DNA of 64,000 bases from Paenibacillus protaetiae (GTDB lineage: Bacteria > Bacillota > Bacilli > Paenibacillales > Paenibacillaceae): assembly GCF_004135365.1 (NCBI RefSeq), contig NZ_CP035492.1:248001-312000 (forward strand), read 5' to 3'. This document shows positions 50,170 through 60,201 of this stretch, in pieces. The stretch's first letter is position 1. Each line of letters begins with the position of its first letter. A program made the position numbers and the translations under genes. The notes under the pieces were generated by a model. The model was not told where the DNA came from, searched no databases, and saw only the letters and a list, made by a program, of their open reading frames with translations.

Positions 50170-50198
50170 TTAACAACCGCTGTCCGCTATGATATAGT
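50170..50198 (+). promoter_or_regulatory. Promoter of the queCDEF operon
   Basis: TTAACA (50170-50175) and TATAGT (50193-50198) with 17-base spacing, about 50 bases before the preQ1 aptamer. Confidence 0.75.
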
Positions 50199-50248
50199 AC
50201 AATGGAAGCAAAACTGCATAACAAATCCGGGCCGCAGCTTGTCCCGGG

Positions 50249-50281
50249 AGAGGTTCGCGAACTCCCTCTATAAAAAACTAC
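50249..50281 (+). promoter_or_regulatory. preQ1-I riboswitch aptamer
   Basis: Stem AGAGG (50249-50253) with CCTCT (50265-50269), a small inner loop, and the A-rich TATAAAAAACTA tail that forms the pseudoknot. Ligand binding should end transcription at the hairpin that follows and so reduce queCDEF when preQ1 is plentiful. Confidence 0.92.
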
Positions 50282-50289
50282 AAGTGATG

Positions 50290-50327
50290 AATGGAATCGC
50301 TTTGTTTGCGATCCCATTTTTTTGTTT
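50290..50327 (+). terminator. preQ1-controlled terminator
   Basis: ATGG-ATCGC and GCGAT-CCAT arms (one unpaired A and one C) with a long T-run directly after, 10 bases behind the aptamer. No antiterminator was resolved by eye. Confidence 0.85.
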
Positions 50328-50414
50328 TTTATCGGTCTTTCAGAGGTTGATTCACGTTCGTCTCGTTGTGCTTTACCGGCGTTTCAGCCGGTATGACAAG
50401 GAGGAGAATCGAAT

Positions 50415-51086
50415 ATGAGCGAAAAGCAATCGAAAGCATTTGTTGTATTTAGCGGCGGACAAGACAGCACGACCTGCTTGTTTTGGGCGAAGCAGCGGTT
50501 TCAAGAGGTGGAGGCCGTCACCTTCAATTACGGCCAACGCCATAAGCTGGAGCTGGAATGCGCGGCATCCATTGCCGCCGAGCTTGGTATCAAGCACCAT
50601 GTGCTGGACATGTCGCTGCTCGGCCAGCTTGCCCCTAATGCGCTGACACGTTCCGATATGGCGATCGAGCAGGGCGATAACGGGCTGCCTACGACATTCG
50701 TGGACGGCCGCAATATGCTGTTTTTAACGTTCGCGGCGGTGCTGGCGAAGCAGCATGGCGCGCGCCATTTGGTGACGGGCGTATGCGAAACCGACTTTAG
50801 CGGCTACCCTGACTGCCGGGATGTGTTTATTAAATCCTTGAATGTCACGCTGAATTTGGCGATGGACTATCCGTTTGTCGTCGAGACGCCGCTGATGTGG
50901 CTGAATAAAGCGGAAACGTGGGCGCTGGCGGACGAGCTTGGCGCACTTGATTATGTACGGGAAAAAACATTAACGTGCTACAACGGCGTCCAAGCGGACG
51001 GCTGCGGCGAATGCCCGGCCTGCGAGCTGCGCCGGCGGGGGCTTGAGCAGTACCTCGCTGCCAAAGCCGGAGGGAGCGGAGTATGA
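50415..51086 (+). CDS. queC: 7-cyano-7-deazaguanine synthase QueC
   Basis: Converts CDG to preQ0 using ATP and ammonia. 223 residues: PP-loop [13 protein letters not shown] at about 13-25, and the zinc site in [22 protein letters not shown] near 192-213. ATG 50415 follows ACAAGGAGGAG. queD overlaps it by four bases. First gene of queCDEF, under preQ1-I control. Confidence 0.97.
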   Translation: MSEKQSKAFVVFSGGQDSTTCLFWAKQRFQEVEAVTFNYGQRHKLELECAASIAAELGIKHHVLDMSLLGQLAPNALTRSDMAIEQGDNGLPTTFVDGRNMLFLTFAAVLAKQHGARHLVTGVCETDFSGYPDCRDVFIKSLNVTLNLAMDYPFVVETPLMWLNKAETWALADELGALDYVREKTLTCYNGVQADGCGECPACELRRRGLEQYLAAKAGGSGV

Positions 51087-51520
51087 TCCAGCAAATTTAC
51101 CCCTGCGTACCGCATCATTACCGGTATGAATTAAATAAAGACTTTCAATTTGCAGCGGCGCATTATATTCCGGATGAAGCGGCGGGCAAATGCGCGCGGC
51201 TGCATGGACATACGTATTTCGCCAATGTGACGGTCGGCGGCGACCAGCTGGATGAAACCGGTTTTCTCGTTAATTTCTCTGAAATTAAGAAGCTGATTCA
51301 TGACCGGTTTGACCATACGTCGTTAAACGAGCACACGGATTTGTTCCATGAACGCTCCGCCGAAAGCTATCCCACAACGGAAAACGTGGCGCGCATCATG
51401 GCTGAGCTCGTTCAACAATATTTGGACAACAAAGGGAACGGCGCCGAGTGCCTGCAAATCTTTTTGCGGGAGACGCCTACGAGCTACGTCGTGTACCGTC
51501 CGAAGGCGGGACGCGCATGA
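51083..51520 (+). CDS. queD: 6-carboxy-tetrahydropterin synthase QueD
   Basis: Makes 6-carboxy-tetrahydropterin from dihydroneopterin triphosphate. 145 residues. Zinc ligands and the catalytic Cys lie in [23 protein letters not shown]; the second active-site His is in [10 protein letters not shown]. Overlaps queC and queE by four bases each, typical of a compact operon. Confidence 0.96.
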   Translation: MIQQIYPCVPHHYRYELNKDFQFAAAHYIPDEAAGKCARLHGHTYFANVTVGGDQLDETGFLVNFSEIKKLIHDRFDHTSLNEHTDLFHERSAESYPTTENVARIMAELVQQYLDNKGNGAECLQIFLRETPTSYVVYRPKAGRA

Positions 51521-52281
51521 ATGAGACCATGATACACAATCAGGCGATCAATCACGCAGTTAAACGGATTCCGGTCATGGAAATTTTCGGGCCGACCGTG
51601 CAGGGAGAAGGCATGGTGATCGGTCAAAAAACGATGTTTGTCCGCACGGCGGGCTGCGATTACTCGTGTGCCTGGTGCGATTCCGCTTTTACATGGGACG
51701 GTACCGGCAAAGACGAAATTGCCATGATGAGCGCAGCCGACATTATGGCTGAGCTGAGGCGGGTTGGCGGCAGCCGCTTTTCGCATGTGACGCTGTCTGG
51801 CGGCAACCCGCTGCTCCTTGCAGCGCTTGGCGAGCTGGTGCGGGAGCTGCATGAAGCCGGCATGACGGTTGCGGTGGAAACGCAAGGAAGTCGCTGGCAG
51901 GATTGGCTGCTCGACATTGACGAGGTGACGCTGTCGCCGAAGCCGCCGAGCTCCGGCATGAAGACGGACTGGGGCAAGCTGGACGAGATCGTCAGCCGCC
52001 TGTCAGGCGCGGACCGTTCGTTCAGCCTGAAGGTTGTTGTTTTTAACGATGAAGATTTCGAATACGCGGTGTCCGTTCATGAACGGTACCCCGGCGTTCC
52101 TTTTTATGTGCAGACCGGCAACGATGATTTGACGGAAACGGATCATGCCAAGCTGCTGCGCAAATCAATGGCGCAATATGAGCAGCTGGTAGAACGCACG
52201 ATGGCGTCGGACAAGCTGCGCCATGTGCGCGTGCTGCCGCAGCTGCATATGTGGCTGTGGGGCAATAAACGGGGCGTATAG
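51517..52281 (+). CDS. queE: 7-carboxy-7-deazaguanine synthase QueE (radical SAM)
   Basis: Radical SAM ring-contraction step giving CDG. 254 residues. The cluster motif is GCDYSCAWCDS (CX3CX2C), near residue 48; a SAM-binding GGNP follows. ATG 51517 overlaps the queD stop. The frame is open upstream, but that would run into queD. Intact. Confidence 0.96.
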   Translation: MNETMIHNQAINHAVKRIPVMEIFGPTVQGEGMVIGQKTMFVRTAGCDYSCAWCDSAFTWDGTGKDEIAMMSAADIMAELRRVGGSRFSHVTLSGGNPLLLAALGELVRELHEAGMTVAVETQGSRWQDWLLDIDEVTLSPKPPSSGMKTDWGKLDEIVSRLSGADRSFSLKVVVFNDEDFEYAVSVHERYPGVPFYVQTGNDDLTETDHAKLLRKSMAQYEQLVERTMASDKLRHVRVLPQLHMWLWGNKRGV

Positions 52282-52343
52282 TATAGAAACGCCATAACCA
52301 TAAAACGATAAACGCCGTAACGGCGAGAGGAGCATTGGAATCA

Positions 52344-52841
52344 ATGGCAGGAAGAAATCAGGAGGACCTGGAAGGCATCAGCCTGCTGGGCAACCAAGGA
52401 ACCCAATATCCGTCGCAATATGCGCCGGAAGTACTGGAGTCGTTCGACAACAAGCATCCGTACCGCGATTATTTCGTTAAGTTTAATTGTCCTGAATTTA
52501 CGAGCTTATGCCCGATTACCGGACAACCTGACTTTGCGACCATTTATATTTCCTATATTCCGGATATTAAAATGGTGGAAAGCAAGTCGCTTAAGCTGTA
52601 TTTGTTCAGCTTCCGGAATCATGGCGATTTCCATGAGGATTGCATGAACATCATTATGAACGATTTGATCAAGCTGATGGAGCCGCGCTACATCGAGGTG
52701 TGGGGCAAATTTACGCCAAGAGGCGGCATTTCGATCGACCCGTATTGCAACTGGGGCAAACCCGGCACCAAATACGAGCAAATGGCCGAGCACCGGCTGA
52801 TGAACCATGATATGTATCCGGAAAAAGTAGATAACCGCTAA
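52344..52841 (+). CDS. queF: NADPH-dependent preQ0 reductase QueF
   Basis: Reduces preQ0 to preQ1, which Tgt then inserts. 165 residues, short unimodular T-fold form. The thioimide Cys is in [14 protein letters not shown] (about residue 53), and the NADPH motif [21 protein letters not shown] follows. ATG 52344 (AGAGGAG at 11 bases) over TTG 52335. Ends the operon; terminator follows. Confidence 0.97.
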   Translation: MAGRNQEDLEGISLLGNQGTQYPSQYAPEVLESFDNKHPYRDYFVKFNCPEFTSLCPITGQPDFATIYISYIPDIKMVESKSLKLYLFSFRNHGDFHEDCMNIIMNDLIKLMEPRYIEVWGKFTPRGGISIDPYCNWGKPGTKYEQMAEHRLMNHDMYPEKVDNR

Positions 52842-52857
52842 AAGCTGTACGAAATAG

Positions 52858-52898
52858 AAACGAGCCTGCCGGTAAGCGGACAGGCTCGTTTTTTTTTG
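52858..52898 (+). terminator. queCDEF terminator
   Basis: AACGAGCCTG pairs with CAGGCTCGTT, followed by a run of eight T. Confidence 0.92.
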
Positions 52899-52984
52899 TA
52901 TGTTTCAATAAGGAGCCGCGCAGCCAATCCAGATTATGTCCCGCCTTTGGCGGCGCAACGGGCCGTGCTGAAGCGGCAGGCTGT

Positions 52985-53773
52985 TCAGAACCCGCCTTTA
53001 TGCGATTTTTTGCAGTGCAGCTTATATGTCCTGCCGTTAGCTTTGCCGTAACGGATCATTTCACGCAGCATAGACGGATCATTCAGCTGCGCGAACGGGC
53101 AAGGGTCCGGCTTGGAGTTGACTTCCAATATCCAAGGATGGAGGCTCGTGTCGACGGCAACGTCAAGCCCGATCTCCCACAGCTTCGGAAAGGTGCGGTG
53201 AAGCCGGGCGGCGGTTTGCAGCCCCATTTGCTCCATTTGCCGGGTTAGACGGCGCACGCTGCGGGGCTTCAGCTTTTTGGACAAAAGGCCGGAAACGGAA
53301 TAGATCGTTCCGCCTTGGCTGCCATTCGTGACGATTTTGGCCGGATGGGCGAGCCGCGCCGCCATGCCGGTTACTTTCCACGGCGAGCGGGGTTTCTTTT
53401 GCACTACAATGCGAAAATCAAACGGGCGGCTGCGGTAACGGAGCATGCGGATTCCTTTTTGGATCAAATACGGTTTGCCGTCCGCAGCTTTATGGAGCGA
53501 CCGGTACGCATTGCGATAAGAAGAAAAACGGTGAACCGAAGAGCCGGACTGGTATTTCCAGGATGTTCCTTTGCGGCCGTTCACCCGGTCTACCCGGATT
53601 ACTCCTCTTCCTTGCGACCCCGTATTTGGCTTGACATATACCATGCCATATTGCTTCAGCATCGAATGCAGCGTTTTTTTGTTCATCCGTTTCGTATTCG
53701 GGATGTACGAGCGGAGATTGCGGTCAAGCAGCAGTTTTTTCGTCTTATACCATTTGTCGATCGAACGCTTCAT
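52985..53773 (-). CDS. YheC/YheD-family endospore coat-associated ATP-grasp protein
   Basis: 262 residues, ATP-grasp-type. VYVKPNTGSQGRGVIRV is the nucleotide-binding lysine/Gly-rich segment, followed by a PYLIQKGIRML stretch and WEIGLDVAVDTSLHPWILEVNSKPDPCPF, which carries the Mg-binding acidic and Asn residues. YheC and YheD of B. subtilis are spore coat-associated with unknown reaction. ATG 53773 has GAAGGAGGAGAAG upstream. The C-terminal tail is basic. Confidence 0.85.
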   Translation of the reverse strand: MKRSIDKWYKTKKLLLDRNLRSYIPNTKRMNKKTLHSMLKQYGMVYVKPNTGSQGRGVIRVDRVNGRKGTSWKYQSGSSVHRFSSYRNAYRSLHKAADGKPYLIQKGIRMLRYRSRPFDFRIVVQKKPRSPWKVTGMAARLAHPAKIVTNGSQGGTIYSVSGLLSKKLKPRSVRRLTRQMEQMGLQTAARLHRTFPKLWEIGLDVAVDTSLHPWILEVNSKPDPCPFAQLNDPSMLREMIRYGKANGRTYKLHCKKSHKGGF

Positions 53774-53974
53774 GCTTCTCCTCCTTCTCACTCTGATGCT
53801 GCTACACCAATATGACAAATGATCGTGATATGCCCCGACTCGTCTTATAAATGGGCGAACAAAAACACGAACGGCGCATATTTGTAATTACCGCGAGCAA
53901 ATGGGGGAGGACCGTCGTTACAGCGGCGTTAATATACCGGACGCTTCGAGCGTTCCGGAAGGAGTGAGAATAGG

Positions 53975-55222
53975 ATGTTACCGCAGCAATTACGGGAACT
54001 GGTAGAGCAGACCTGCGCCGCTTTCCCTTGGTATAAAGCGCTGTTGCCTAATGGCGGCGAGAGGGCGGAAGTCCGTTTGGACGAATTGCCGCTGATCAAC
54101 GGGCAGTTGCTGGAACGGCATTACTATACTGCGTCTATGGGCGGCGCATTTGCTGTATACCGGACATCGGGCACAAGCTCGGGAGGACGGAAAGCAATCG
54201 CGTATTCGAAACAGGACGAAAGGCATTATTTGGAAGTGAAGGCGAAGCTGTATGACCGCTTGACGGCTGGAGCGGGCATTAAGCGCGCGCTTGCGGATAT
54301 GGGCACCGGACATGCGGCGAGTACGGCATTGGATGTATTTCGCCGGCTGGGCTGGGAAGCGGATGCGATTCCGTTCGAAGAGCCGGTCGAAAAACATGTG
54401 CTTAAACTGCTGCAGATGAAGCCGGATTTGTTGTATACGATGCCTTCGATTTTGGACCGTATCATTGCCGCTTCCGATGATCCGTCGGCTTTTGGGGTGA
54501 GGCGCATTTTGCTGGTCGGAGAGGTTGCTTCCCCGCAGTGGCGGCGCCGCGCGGCGGAGCGGTTTGGCATCGGAGAGGATGATATTGTCGATACGTACGG
54601 ATCGATTGAAATCGGAACCATTGCTTATTATGATTCCGTAACGGGCCGGTATTTGTTCGCAGACGGCATAACAGCGGAAACGGTGCCGGCCGAAGCGCTG
54701 GGTGAAGGATTTGAGCCGCTGCCCGGCGGAGAAGCGGTGTTGGTGCTCACTTCCAGGCTGCGAGACCATTTTCCTGCGCTGCGGTTTGTAACGTATGACG
54801 TTGTGAGAGATTTTGCCGAAATCGAGATCGACGGCGAACGCGTCCCCTCCTTTGCGGGAATTGTCAAACGGATCGGCAAGGAACTGAAGCACGGGGAGAA
54901 AATAAGCGTTTACGATATTGAAGACGCGGTATACCGGTTTGCGGATCAGGCGCAAGTCAAGGTTGCGGCTTATGGCCGGAAGCTAAGCGTTCAAATTGCG
55001 AGCGATTCCATAACGGATGAGCGGCTTGGGCTCATCCGGGAAGCAATAGAGCATCAAATTCCGGAAATCGGCAGCATGATTCGCGGGGGGCTGCTGGACG
55101 GTATCGACGTTTCGTTGTCGAAGCCGCAGCTATCGGCTGCCGGCGGCGCGATACCGGTAAAAAGCAAAAAAATGCATTACGGCATGCCGGAAAACGATGT
55201 GATTGCCGATGGCGGCGAATGA
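53975..55222 (+). CDS. AMP-forming ligase-like protein (PaaK/F390-synthetase type)
   Basis: 415 residues of the phenylacetate-CoA ligase-like adenylation family. YRTSGTSSGGRKAIAYS (about residues 64-80) is the ATP loop; VDTYGSIEIGTIAYYD is the adenine-binding motif; RFVTYDVVRDFAEIE the ribose-binding part. The 30-residue C-terminal lid seems present. Substrate unknown. ATG 53975 follows GGAAGGAG; a small hairpin (53938-53959) covers the region just before. It overlaps sbnA by 14 bases, so the product should act with the diaminopropionate enzymes. Confidence 0.82.
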   Translation: MLPQQLRELVEQTCAAFPWYKALLPNGGERAEVRLDELPLINGQLLERHYYTASMGGAFAVYRTSGTSSGGRKAIAYSKQDERHYLEVKAKLYDRLTAGAGIKRALADMGTGHAASTALDVFRRLGWEADAIPFEEPVEKHVLKLLQMKPDLLYTMPSILDRIIAASDDPSAFGVRRILLVGEVASPQWRRRAAERFGIGEDDIVDTYGSIEIGTIAYYDSVTGRYLFADGITAETVPAEALGEGFEPLPGGEAVLVLTSRLRDHFPALRFVTYDVVRDFAEIEIDGERVPSFAGIVKRIGKELKHGEKISVYDIEDAVYRFADQAQVKVAAYGRKLSVQIASDSITDERLGLIREAIEHQIPEIGSMIRGGLLDGIDVSLSKPQLSAAGGAIPVKSKKMHYGMPENDVIADGGE

Positions 55223-56174
55223 ACCGGGTATTTTCCATGCCGTTGGCCGGACGCCGGCCGTGCCGCTGGACCGGCTGTTTCCGTCCGGCAAGCTGCATGT
55301 ATACGGCAAGCTGGAATGGATGAACCCAAGCGGCAGCGCCAAAGACCGTCCGGCAGCGGGCATGATTCGCGATGCTTGGAAGAGGGGGCTGATCGGACCG
55401 GGTTCTGTCATCGTTGAATCCAGCTCCGGCAACCTGGCGATCAGCCTCGCCTGGATATGCGCTGCGCTAGGCATGACGTTTATTTGCGTCGTTGACCCTA
55501 AAACATCGCAGCAGAACATCCGCATTCTGGAGGCGTATGGGGCGCGGATCGAACCTGTAACGGCGCCGGACCCGGCTACGGGCGAATTTTTGCCGGCGCG
55601 GCTTGCAAGGGTGAAGCAGCTGACCGAGAGCATTGAAGGCGCATATTGGCCGAACCAATACGGCAATGACCACAACTATTTGGCGCATAAGGAGACCATG
55701 CGGGAGCTGCTGGAGCAGACCGGCCCGCTCGATTATTTGTTTGCTGGCGTCAGCACATGCGGAACGATCAAAGGCTGCGCCGAATGGGTGCGCGGGCAAG
55801 GGCTTGCGACCAGGCTCGTTGCCGTTGATGCGGAAGGCAGTGTTATTTTTGGCGGCGTCAAAGGCAAACGCCGTTTTCCCGGCTTGGGAGCAGGCATAGC
55901 CATGCCGTTTGCACAAGCGGAACTGCTGGAGAGGGTGGAACATATATCCGATGAGGAAATGGTCGCCGGCTGCCGCTTGCTGCTGCGGACGGAAGGGGTC
56001 ATGGCCGGCCCGTCCACAGGCGGAGTTGTCGCGGCTGTCCGGCGGCTGGAGCCGATTTTGCCTGCGCATGCGGCTGTTGGCATCATTATGCACGACAGGG
56101 GCGACCGTTATTTAGATACGGTATATTCCGATGTTTGGGTGAAGGAGCAGTTTGGCGGCATCCCGTTATACTGA
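55209..56174 (+). CDS. sbnA: 2,3-diaminopropionate biosynthesis protein SbnA-like (PLP enzyme)
   Basis: Condenses O-phospho-L-serine with L-glutamate to N-(2-amino-2-carboxyethyl)-L-glutamate. 321 residues, cysteine-synthase fold. The PLP Lys is in WMNPSGSAKDRPA (about residue 39), with an SSGNLAISL phosphate-binding loop and GVSTCGTIKG. ATG 55209 overlaps the ligase gene. SbnB follows. SbnA-SbnB pairs otherwise occur in staphyloferrin B and other clusters. Specificity is inferred from the pairing. Confidence 0.88.
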   Translation: MAANEPGIFHAVGRTPAVPLDRLFPSGKLHVYGKLEWMNPSGSAKDRPAAGMIRDAWKRGLIGPGSVIVESSSGNLAISLAWICAALGMTFICVVDPKTSQQNIRILEAYGARIEPVTAPDPATGEFLPARLARVKQLTESIEGAYWPNQYGNDHNYLAHKETMRELLEQTGPLDYLFAGVSTCGTIKGCAEWVRGQGLATRLVAVDAEGSVIFGGVKGKRRFPGLGAGIAMPFAQAELLERVEHISDEEMVAGCRLLLRTEGVMAGPSTGGVVAAVRRLEPILPAHAAVGIIMHDRGDRYLDTVYSDVWVKEQFGGIPLY

Positions 56175-56237
56175 TCCGCTGGAAGCTGCCGTCTGCACGG
56201 GCGGTTAAGCGTCATAAACGTTAGGGGGAACAAGCCG

Positions 56238-57201
56238 ATGCTGTATTTGAATGACGAGCATATGCGGCAGCTGGGCATTCATTGGGGAGAGGCTGTCGAT
56301 GTTGCCGAACAGGCGGCGCTGCTGCTCCATCGCCGCGATTACGCGCAGCCGATCAAGCCGTATTTGCGTTATCGCGATCCGGTAAACCGGATTATCGCCA
56401 TGCCGGCGTTTGCCGGGGAGAGATTCAGGCGGCCGGGCTGAAATGGATCGCCAGCTTTCCGGGCAACTTGTCCGTCGGACTGCCCCGGGCGCATAGCATT
56501 ACAGTGCTGAACGAGCCGGATACCGGCCGCCCGCACGCGATGATCCATTCGGCGCTGCCGAGCATTATCCGGACGGCTGCCGTGAGCGGGCTGCTTCTCC
56601 GCTATTACCGGAAAGAGCGTCCGGCAAGCGGGCTGTCGGCCGCCGTTATCGGCTGGGGGCCGATTGGCCGCCATCATTTGCAAATGTGCGATGCGCTGCT
56701 GGGGGAGACATCCGTGAAATGCGCTTGTTTGACATCCGCGGCATTGATCTGTCATCTGTTCCGGAGACGCTGCGCAGCAAAACGGTAATATGCGCAAACT
56801 GGGAGGAAGCTTTCAATGAAGCGGATATCGTCTTCACTTGCACGGTATCCGACCAGCGGTATATTAACCGCAAGCCCAAGCCCGGCAGTCTGCTGCTCCA
56901 TGTATCGCTGCGGGATTATTTGCCGCAGTCGCTGGAGGCGGTGAACCGGATTATTGTAGACGACTGGCAGGAAGTAAACCGGGAGGACACCGATATTGAA
57001 CTGATGGCGAATGCTGGCAAGTTGTGCGAAAGCCAAACGCGGACGATTGCACAAGTTGTATCGGGCGATGCGCTATCCGGATTGGCAGTTCACGACACGG
57101 TCATGTTTGCGCCGATGGGCATGGCTGTATTCGACATCGCTATAGCTTCTTATTATGTTAAGCTGGCCAGGCAAAAAGGGATCGGAATCGTGTTGGAATA
57201 A
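56238..57201 (+). CDS. sbnB: SbnB-like N-(aminocarboxyethyl)-glutamate dehydrogenase, two frameshifts
   Basis: NAD-dependent enzyme of the ornithine cyclodeaminase family; with SbnA it releases L-2,3-diaminopropionate and 2-oxoglutarate. The reading frame changes twice: in GGGG at 56415-56418 and in GGGGG at 56701-56705. Adding one G at each site gives a continuous 321-residue protein with YAQPIKPYLRYRD, GLKWIASFPGN, the Rossmann loop VIGWGPIGRHHLQM, and ADIVFTCTVSD. Starts 64 bases after sbnA, behind TTAGGGGGAAC. Most likely an intact gene in the organism. Confidence 0.87.
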
Positions 57202-57286
57202 CAGGAATTTGTGCTGTTCAAATCGAATAAGAGCATAAGCGGATAGAGAGAGCAGGGCACGCTGAATAACGATAGGGGTGATTCAA

Positions 57287-59226
57287 ATGCTGACGCTGAC
57301 GCTGGAGAAGGAAGAGTGGAACAAATTTCACGAAGGAAAACTTTACGACAGCTATGAAAGGCTCGGCGCCCGGTTGTCGGAAGAAGGCGGCGTAAAAGGA
57401 GTACGGTTCAGCGTTTGGGCGCCCCGTGCGCGTTATGTCGGATTGGTGTCCGACTATAACGGTTGGCAAGAAGGCGCAGGTTTGCCGCTCGAGCGGATTA
57501 CGCCCGGCGGCGTATGGTCGCTGTTTGTACCGGAGCTGCCGGAAGGAACGGTGTATAAATATGAAATCATTTCGCACACCGGAGAACGGCTGCTCAAAGC
57601 CGACCCTTACGCGCTGCACGCCGAGCTGAAGCCCAAGACGGCATCCGTCGTCCATTCGATTGACGGGTACAGGTGGGGCGATAAGCAATGGTTAAAACGG
57701 CGCAAGCCGCCTTACGGGCAGCCCATCAATATTTATGAAGTGCATCTCGGCAGCTGGCGCAGGCATCCGGACGGAAGTTATTACAGCTACCGGGAGCTGG
57801 CGGACGAGCTTGTGCCGTATGTGCAGCATATGGGGTATACCCATATCGAGCTGATGCCCGTCACCGAGCATCCGTACGACCGCTCCTGGGATACCAGGCG
57901 ACCGGTTATTTTGCCGCTACAAGCCGGTTCGGCAAACCGCATGACCTGATGTTACTGATTGATAAATGCCACCAGGCCGGGATTGGCGTGCTGCTTGACT
58001 GGGTTCCGGCACATTTTGCCAAAGACGCATTTGGCCTCCGCCAGTTTGACGGGCAGCCGCTGTTTGAGCATGAAGACCCGCTGATCGCGGAGAAGCCGGG
58101 CTGGGGCACGCTTGGCTTTGATTACAGCAAGCCGGAGGTGCGCGCGTTTCTTATATCAAGCGCTTTGTTCTGGATGGACAAGTACCATATGGACGGCCTG
58201 CGCGTAGATGCAGTGACAAGCATGCTGCTGCGCAGCTTTGACAAAAAGGAATGGCGCCCGAATGAGCGCGGCGGGCAAGAGGATCTGGATGCCATTGCTT
58301 TTATGCAAGAGCTGAACGCCGCCGTATTCGCCCGTTATCCGCATGCGCTTATGATGGCCGAGGAATCAAGCGCATGGCCGGGCGTCACACTTCCGGCGCA
58401 TACAGGCGGCCTTGGATTTAATTATAAATGGAATATGGGCTGGATGAACGATACGTTGAAATATGTCGGGCTGGACCCGTTGTTCCGCGCCTCCTGCCAG
58501 GCGCTGCTGACGTTCCCTGTTGCATACGCGTTTAGCGAAAATTACACGCTGCCGCTGTCGCATGATGAAGTTGTGCACGGCAAAAAATCGCTGCTGAACA
58601 AAACGCCCGGCACGTATGAGCAGAAGTTCGCAGGTTTACGGCTGCTGCTTGGCTACATGCTGAGTTTCCCAGGCAAAAAACTGCTGTTTATGGGCGGCGA
58701 GTTCGGCCAATACGACGAGTGGAAGGACGAGGAGCAGCTGGACTGGGTGGTGCTGCAGTTCGATATGCATCAGAAAATGCAGCAGTATGCACGGACGGCC
58801 AATCAGCTGTATCTGCAGGAGAAGGCGCTTTGGCAGCGGGATCATGACTGGGAAGGTTATGAATGGATCGACCACCAGGACCACTTGCAAAACATTATCA
58901 GCTACATCCGAAAAGGAAAAGCGAGGGACGAGCAGCTGGTCGTCATTTGCAATTTTGCGCCGGTTTCCCGCCAGGCGTACCGGATTGGCGTCCCGTCCGG
59001 CGGCACTTACCGCGTTCTGTTGAACAGCGACGATTCTTCGTTTGGCGGAAGCGGCACAACGGTGGGCGAAGAGCGGCTGACGGCGGAGCGCAAGCCTTGG
59101 CATAACCGCAAGTTCAGCGTGGAGCTGAATTTGCCGCCGATGTCCGTGTTATGGCTGAAGCGGGAAAAAGCGACCCGTTCGGCTGCTTCAAAGCGGAGCC
59201 GGATGGACAAGCAGGACGAATCCTAA
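57287..59226 (+). CDS. glgB: 1,4-alpha-glucan branching enzyme, one frameshift
   Basis: Forms alpha-1,6 branches in glycogen. An N-terminal CBM48 (VRFSVWAPRARYVGLVSDYNGW) and a GH13 catalytic domain are present. Nucleophile Asp in DGLRVDAV, acid Glu in MMAEESSAWPG, and transition-state Asp in PLSHDEVVHGK are all visible. The frame breaks at GGG 57888-57890; one more G gives [22 protein letters not shown] and a 646-residue protein. ATG 57287 lies 8 bases after AGGGG. No other glg gene is near; a terminator follows. Confidence 0.94.
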
Positions 59227-59232
59227 ACCAAT

Positions 59233-59275
59233 GAAGCCGCTCAGCCGGAACAAAACCCGGCTGAGCGGCTTCTTA
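59233..59275 (+). terminator. glgB terminator
   Basis: GAAGCCGCTCAGCCGG pairs with CCGGCTGAGCGGCTTC (16 bp) and is followed by TT. Confidence 0.85.
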
Positions 59276-59356
59276 ACATTACGGTACTGGCCAAGGCTTG
59301 CGGCCGGCCGGCATCATCGCGGTCGTTTCCGGCTGCGCGCCGGAATTAACCGGCTG

Positions 59357-60034
59357 TTACCGTTTGGCAGCGGCTAACGAAGCCGGATCGGCGACAACAG
59401 CTGCAAAATCAACATCGGACAAGCATTCCGCCATCAGGCAGGACGGATGAAAGCTGGAGAAGCGGGTGGCCGGATTCGGCACAACAAGGCAATGCATGCC
59501 TGCGGCGATCGCAGCCAATGAGCCGTTCGCCGAATCTTCAATGGCGATTGCTTCATGCGGCTCTACGCCAAGGCATTCCAGCGCCTGCACGTACAGCTCA
59601 GGGTCCGGTTTTACTTTGGCGACATGGTCGGATGTGCGGATACATTCGAAGTAGTCTTCGATCCCCAGAGGCTTCAGGTAGCGGTCAATCCAGCTGCGTT
59701 CCGAGCTGGAAGCAAGACCGATGCGAAGGCCGGCTTCTTTTGCCGACTGAAGGAACGATTCAATACCCGGACGGATCACAACCTGCTTCATAATCAGGCG
59801 GTGGCGTTCTCTTACTGCTTGCTTAAAGCGGACGGGATCAACCGGCTCCTGGATTAATGTGTTGATATATTCATACGGGTTAAAGGCATCCAGGCTGGTT
59901 CCAATACATTTGGAGAATGTTTCCAGCGTCAGCTCGGCCCCATGCGCTTCATATTCCGCGCGCAAAGCCTCATACCATGCGGACTCTGTATCCAAGATCG
60001 TGCCGTCAAAATCAAAGATGATCGCTTTAATCAA
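59357..60034 (-). CDS. HAD-superfamily phosphatase, beta-phosphoglucomutase-like
   Basis: 225 residues. Motif I IIFDFDGTILDTESAW, motif II LASSSERSWIDRYL, the motif III Lys in HVAKVKPDPELY, and motif IV IEDSANGSLAA are complete, with a helical cap between residues 20 and 85. Such enzymes dephosphorylate or mutate sugar phosphates; which one is unknown. TTG 60034 with GGAGGAG. Located beside glgB but on the other strand. Confidence 0.88.
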   Translation of the reverse strand: MIKAIIFDFDGTILDTESAWYEALRAEYEAHGAELTLETFSKCIGTSLDAFNPYEYINTLIQEPVDPVRFKQAVRERHRLIMKQVVIRPGIESFLQSAKEAGLRIGLASSSERSWIDRYLKPLGIEDYFECIRTSDHVAKVKPDPELYVQALECLGVEPHEAIAIEDSANGSLAAIAAGMHCLVVPNPATRFSSFHPSCLMAECLSDVDFAAVVADPASLAAAKR

Positions 60035-60151
60035 ACGATCTCCTCCTTTCAGCCTCGTTTTTTCTATAACCTCTATTAAAATTGCTTTTTAAAAAAGTAA
60101 CATTGATTGGAAAGGCCAGTCAAGGTTTAAGTTGCTGGCGCGCCGGCCCCC

Positions 60152-60200
60152 AAAAAAAACTGCTCCGGACGCTATCAGCGGCGCCGGAGCAGCTTTTTTT
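60152..60200. terminator. Terminator of the phosphatase gene
   Basis: AAAAAAACTGCTCCGG pairs with CCGGAGCAGCTTTTTTT around a loop. It lies between two leftward genes, ending the phosphatase transcript. Confidence 0.9.
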
Positions 60201-60201
60201 C

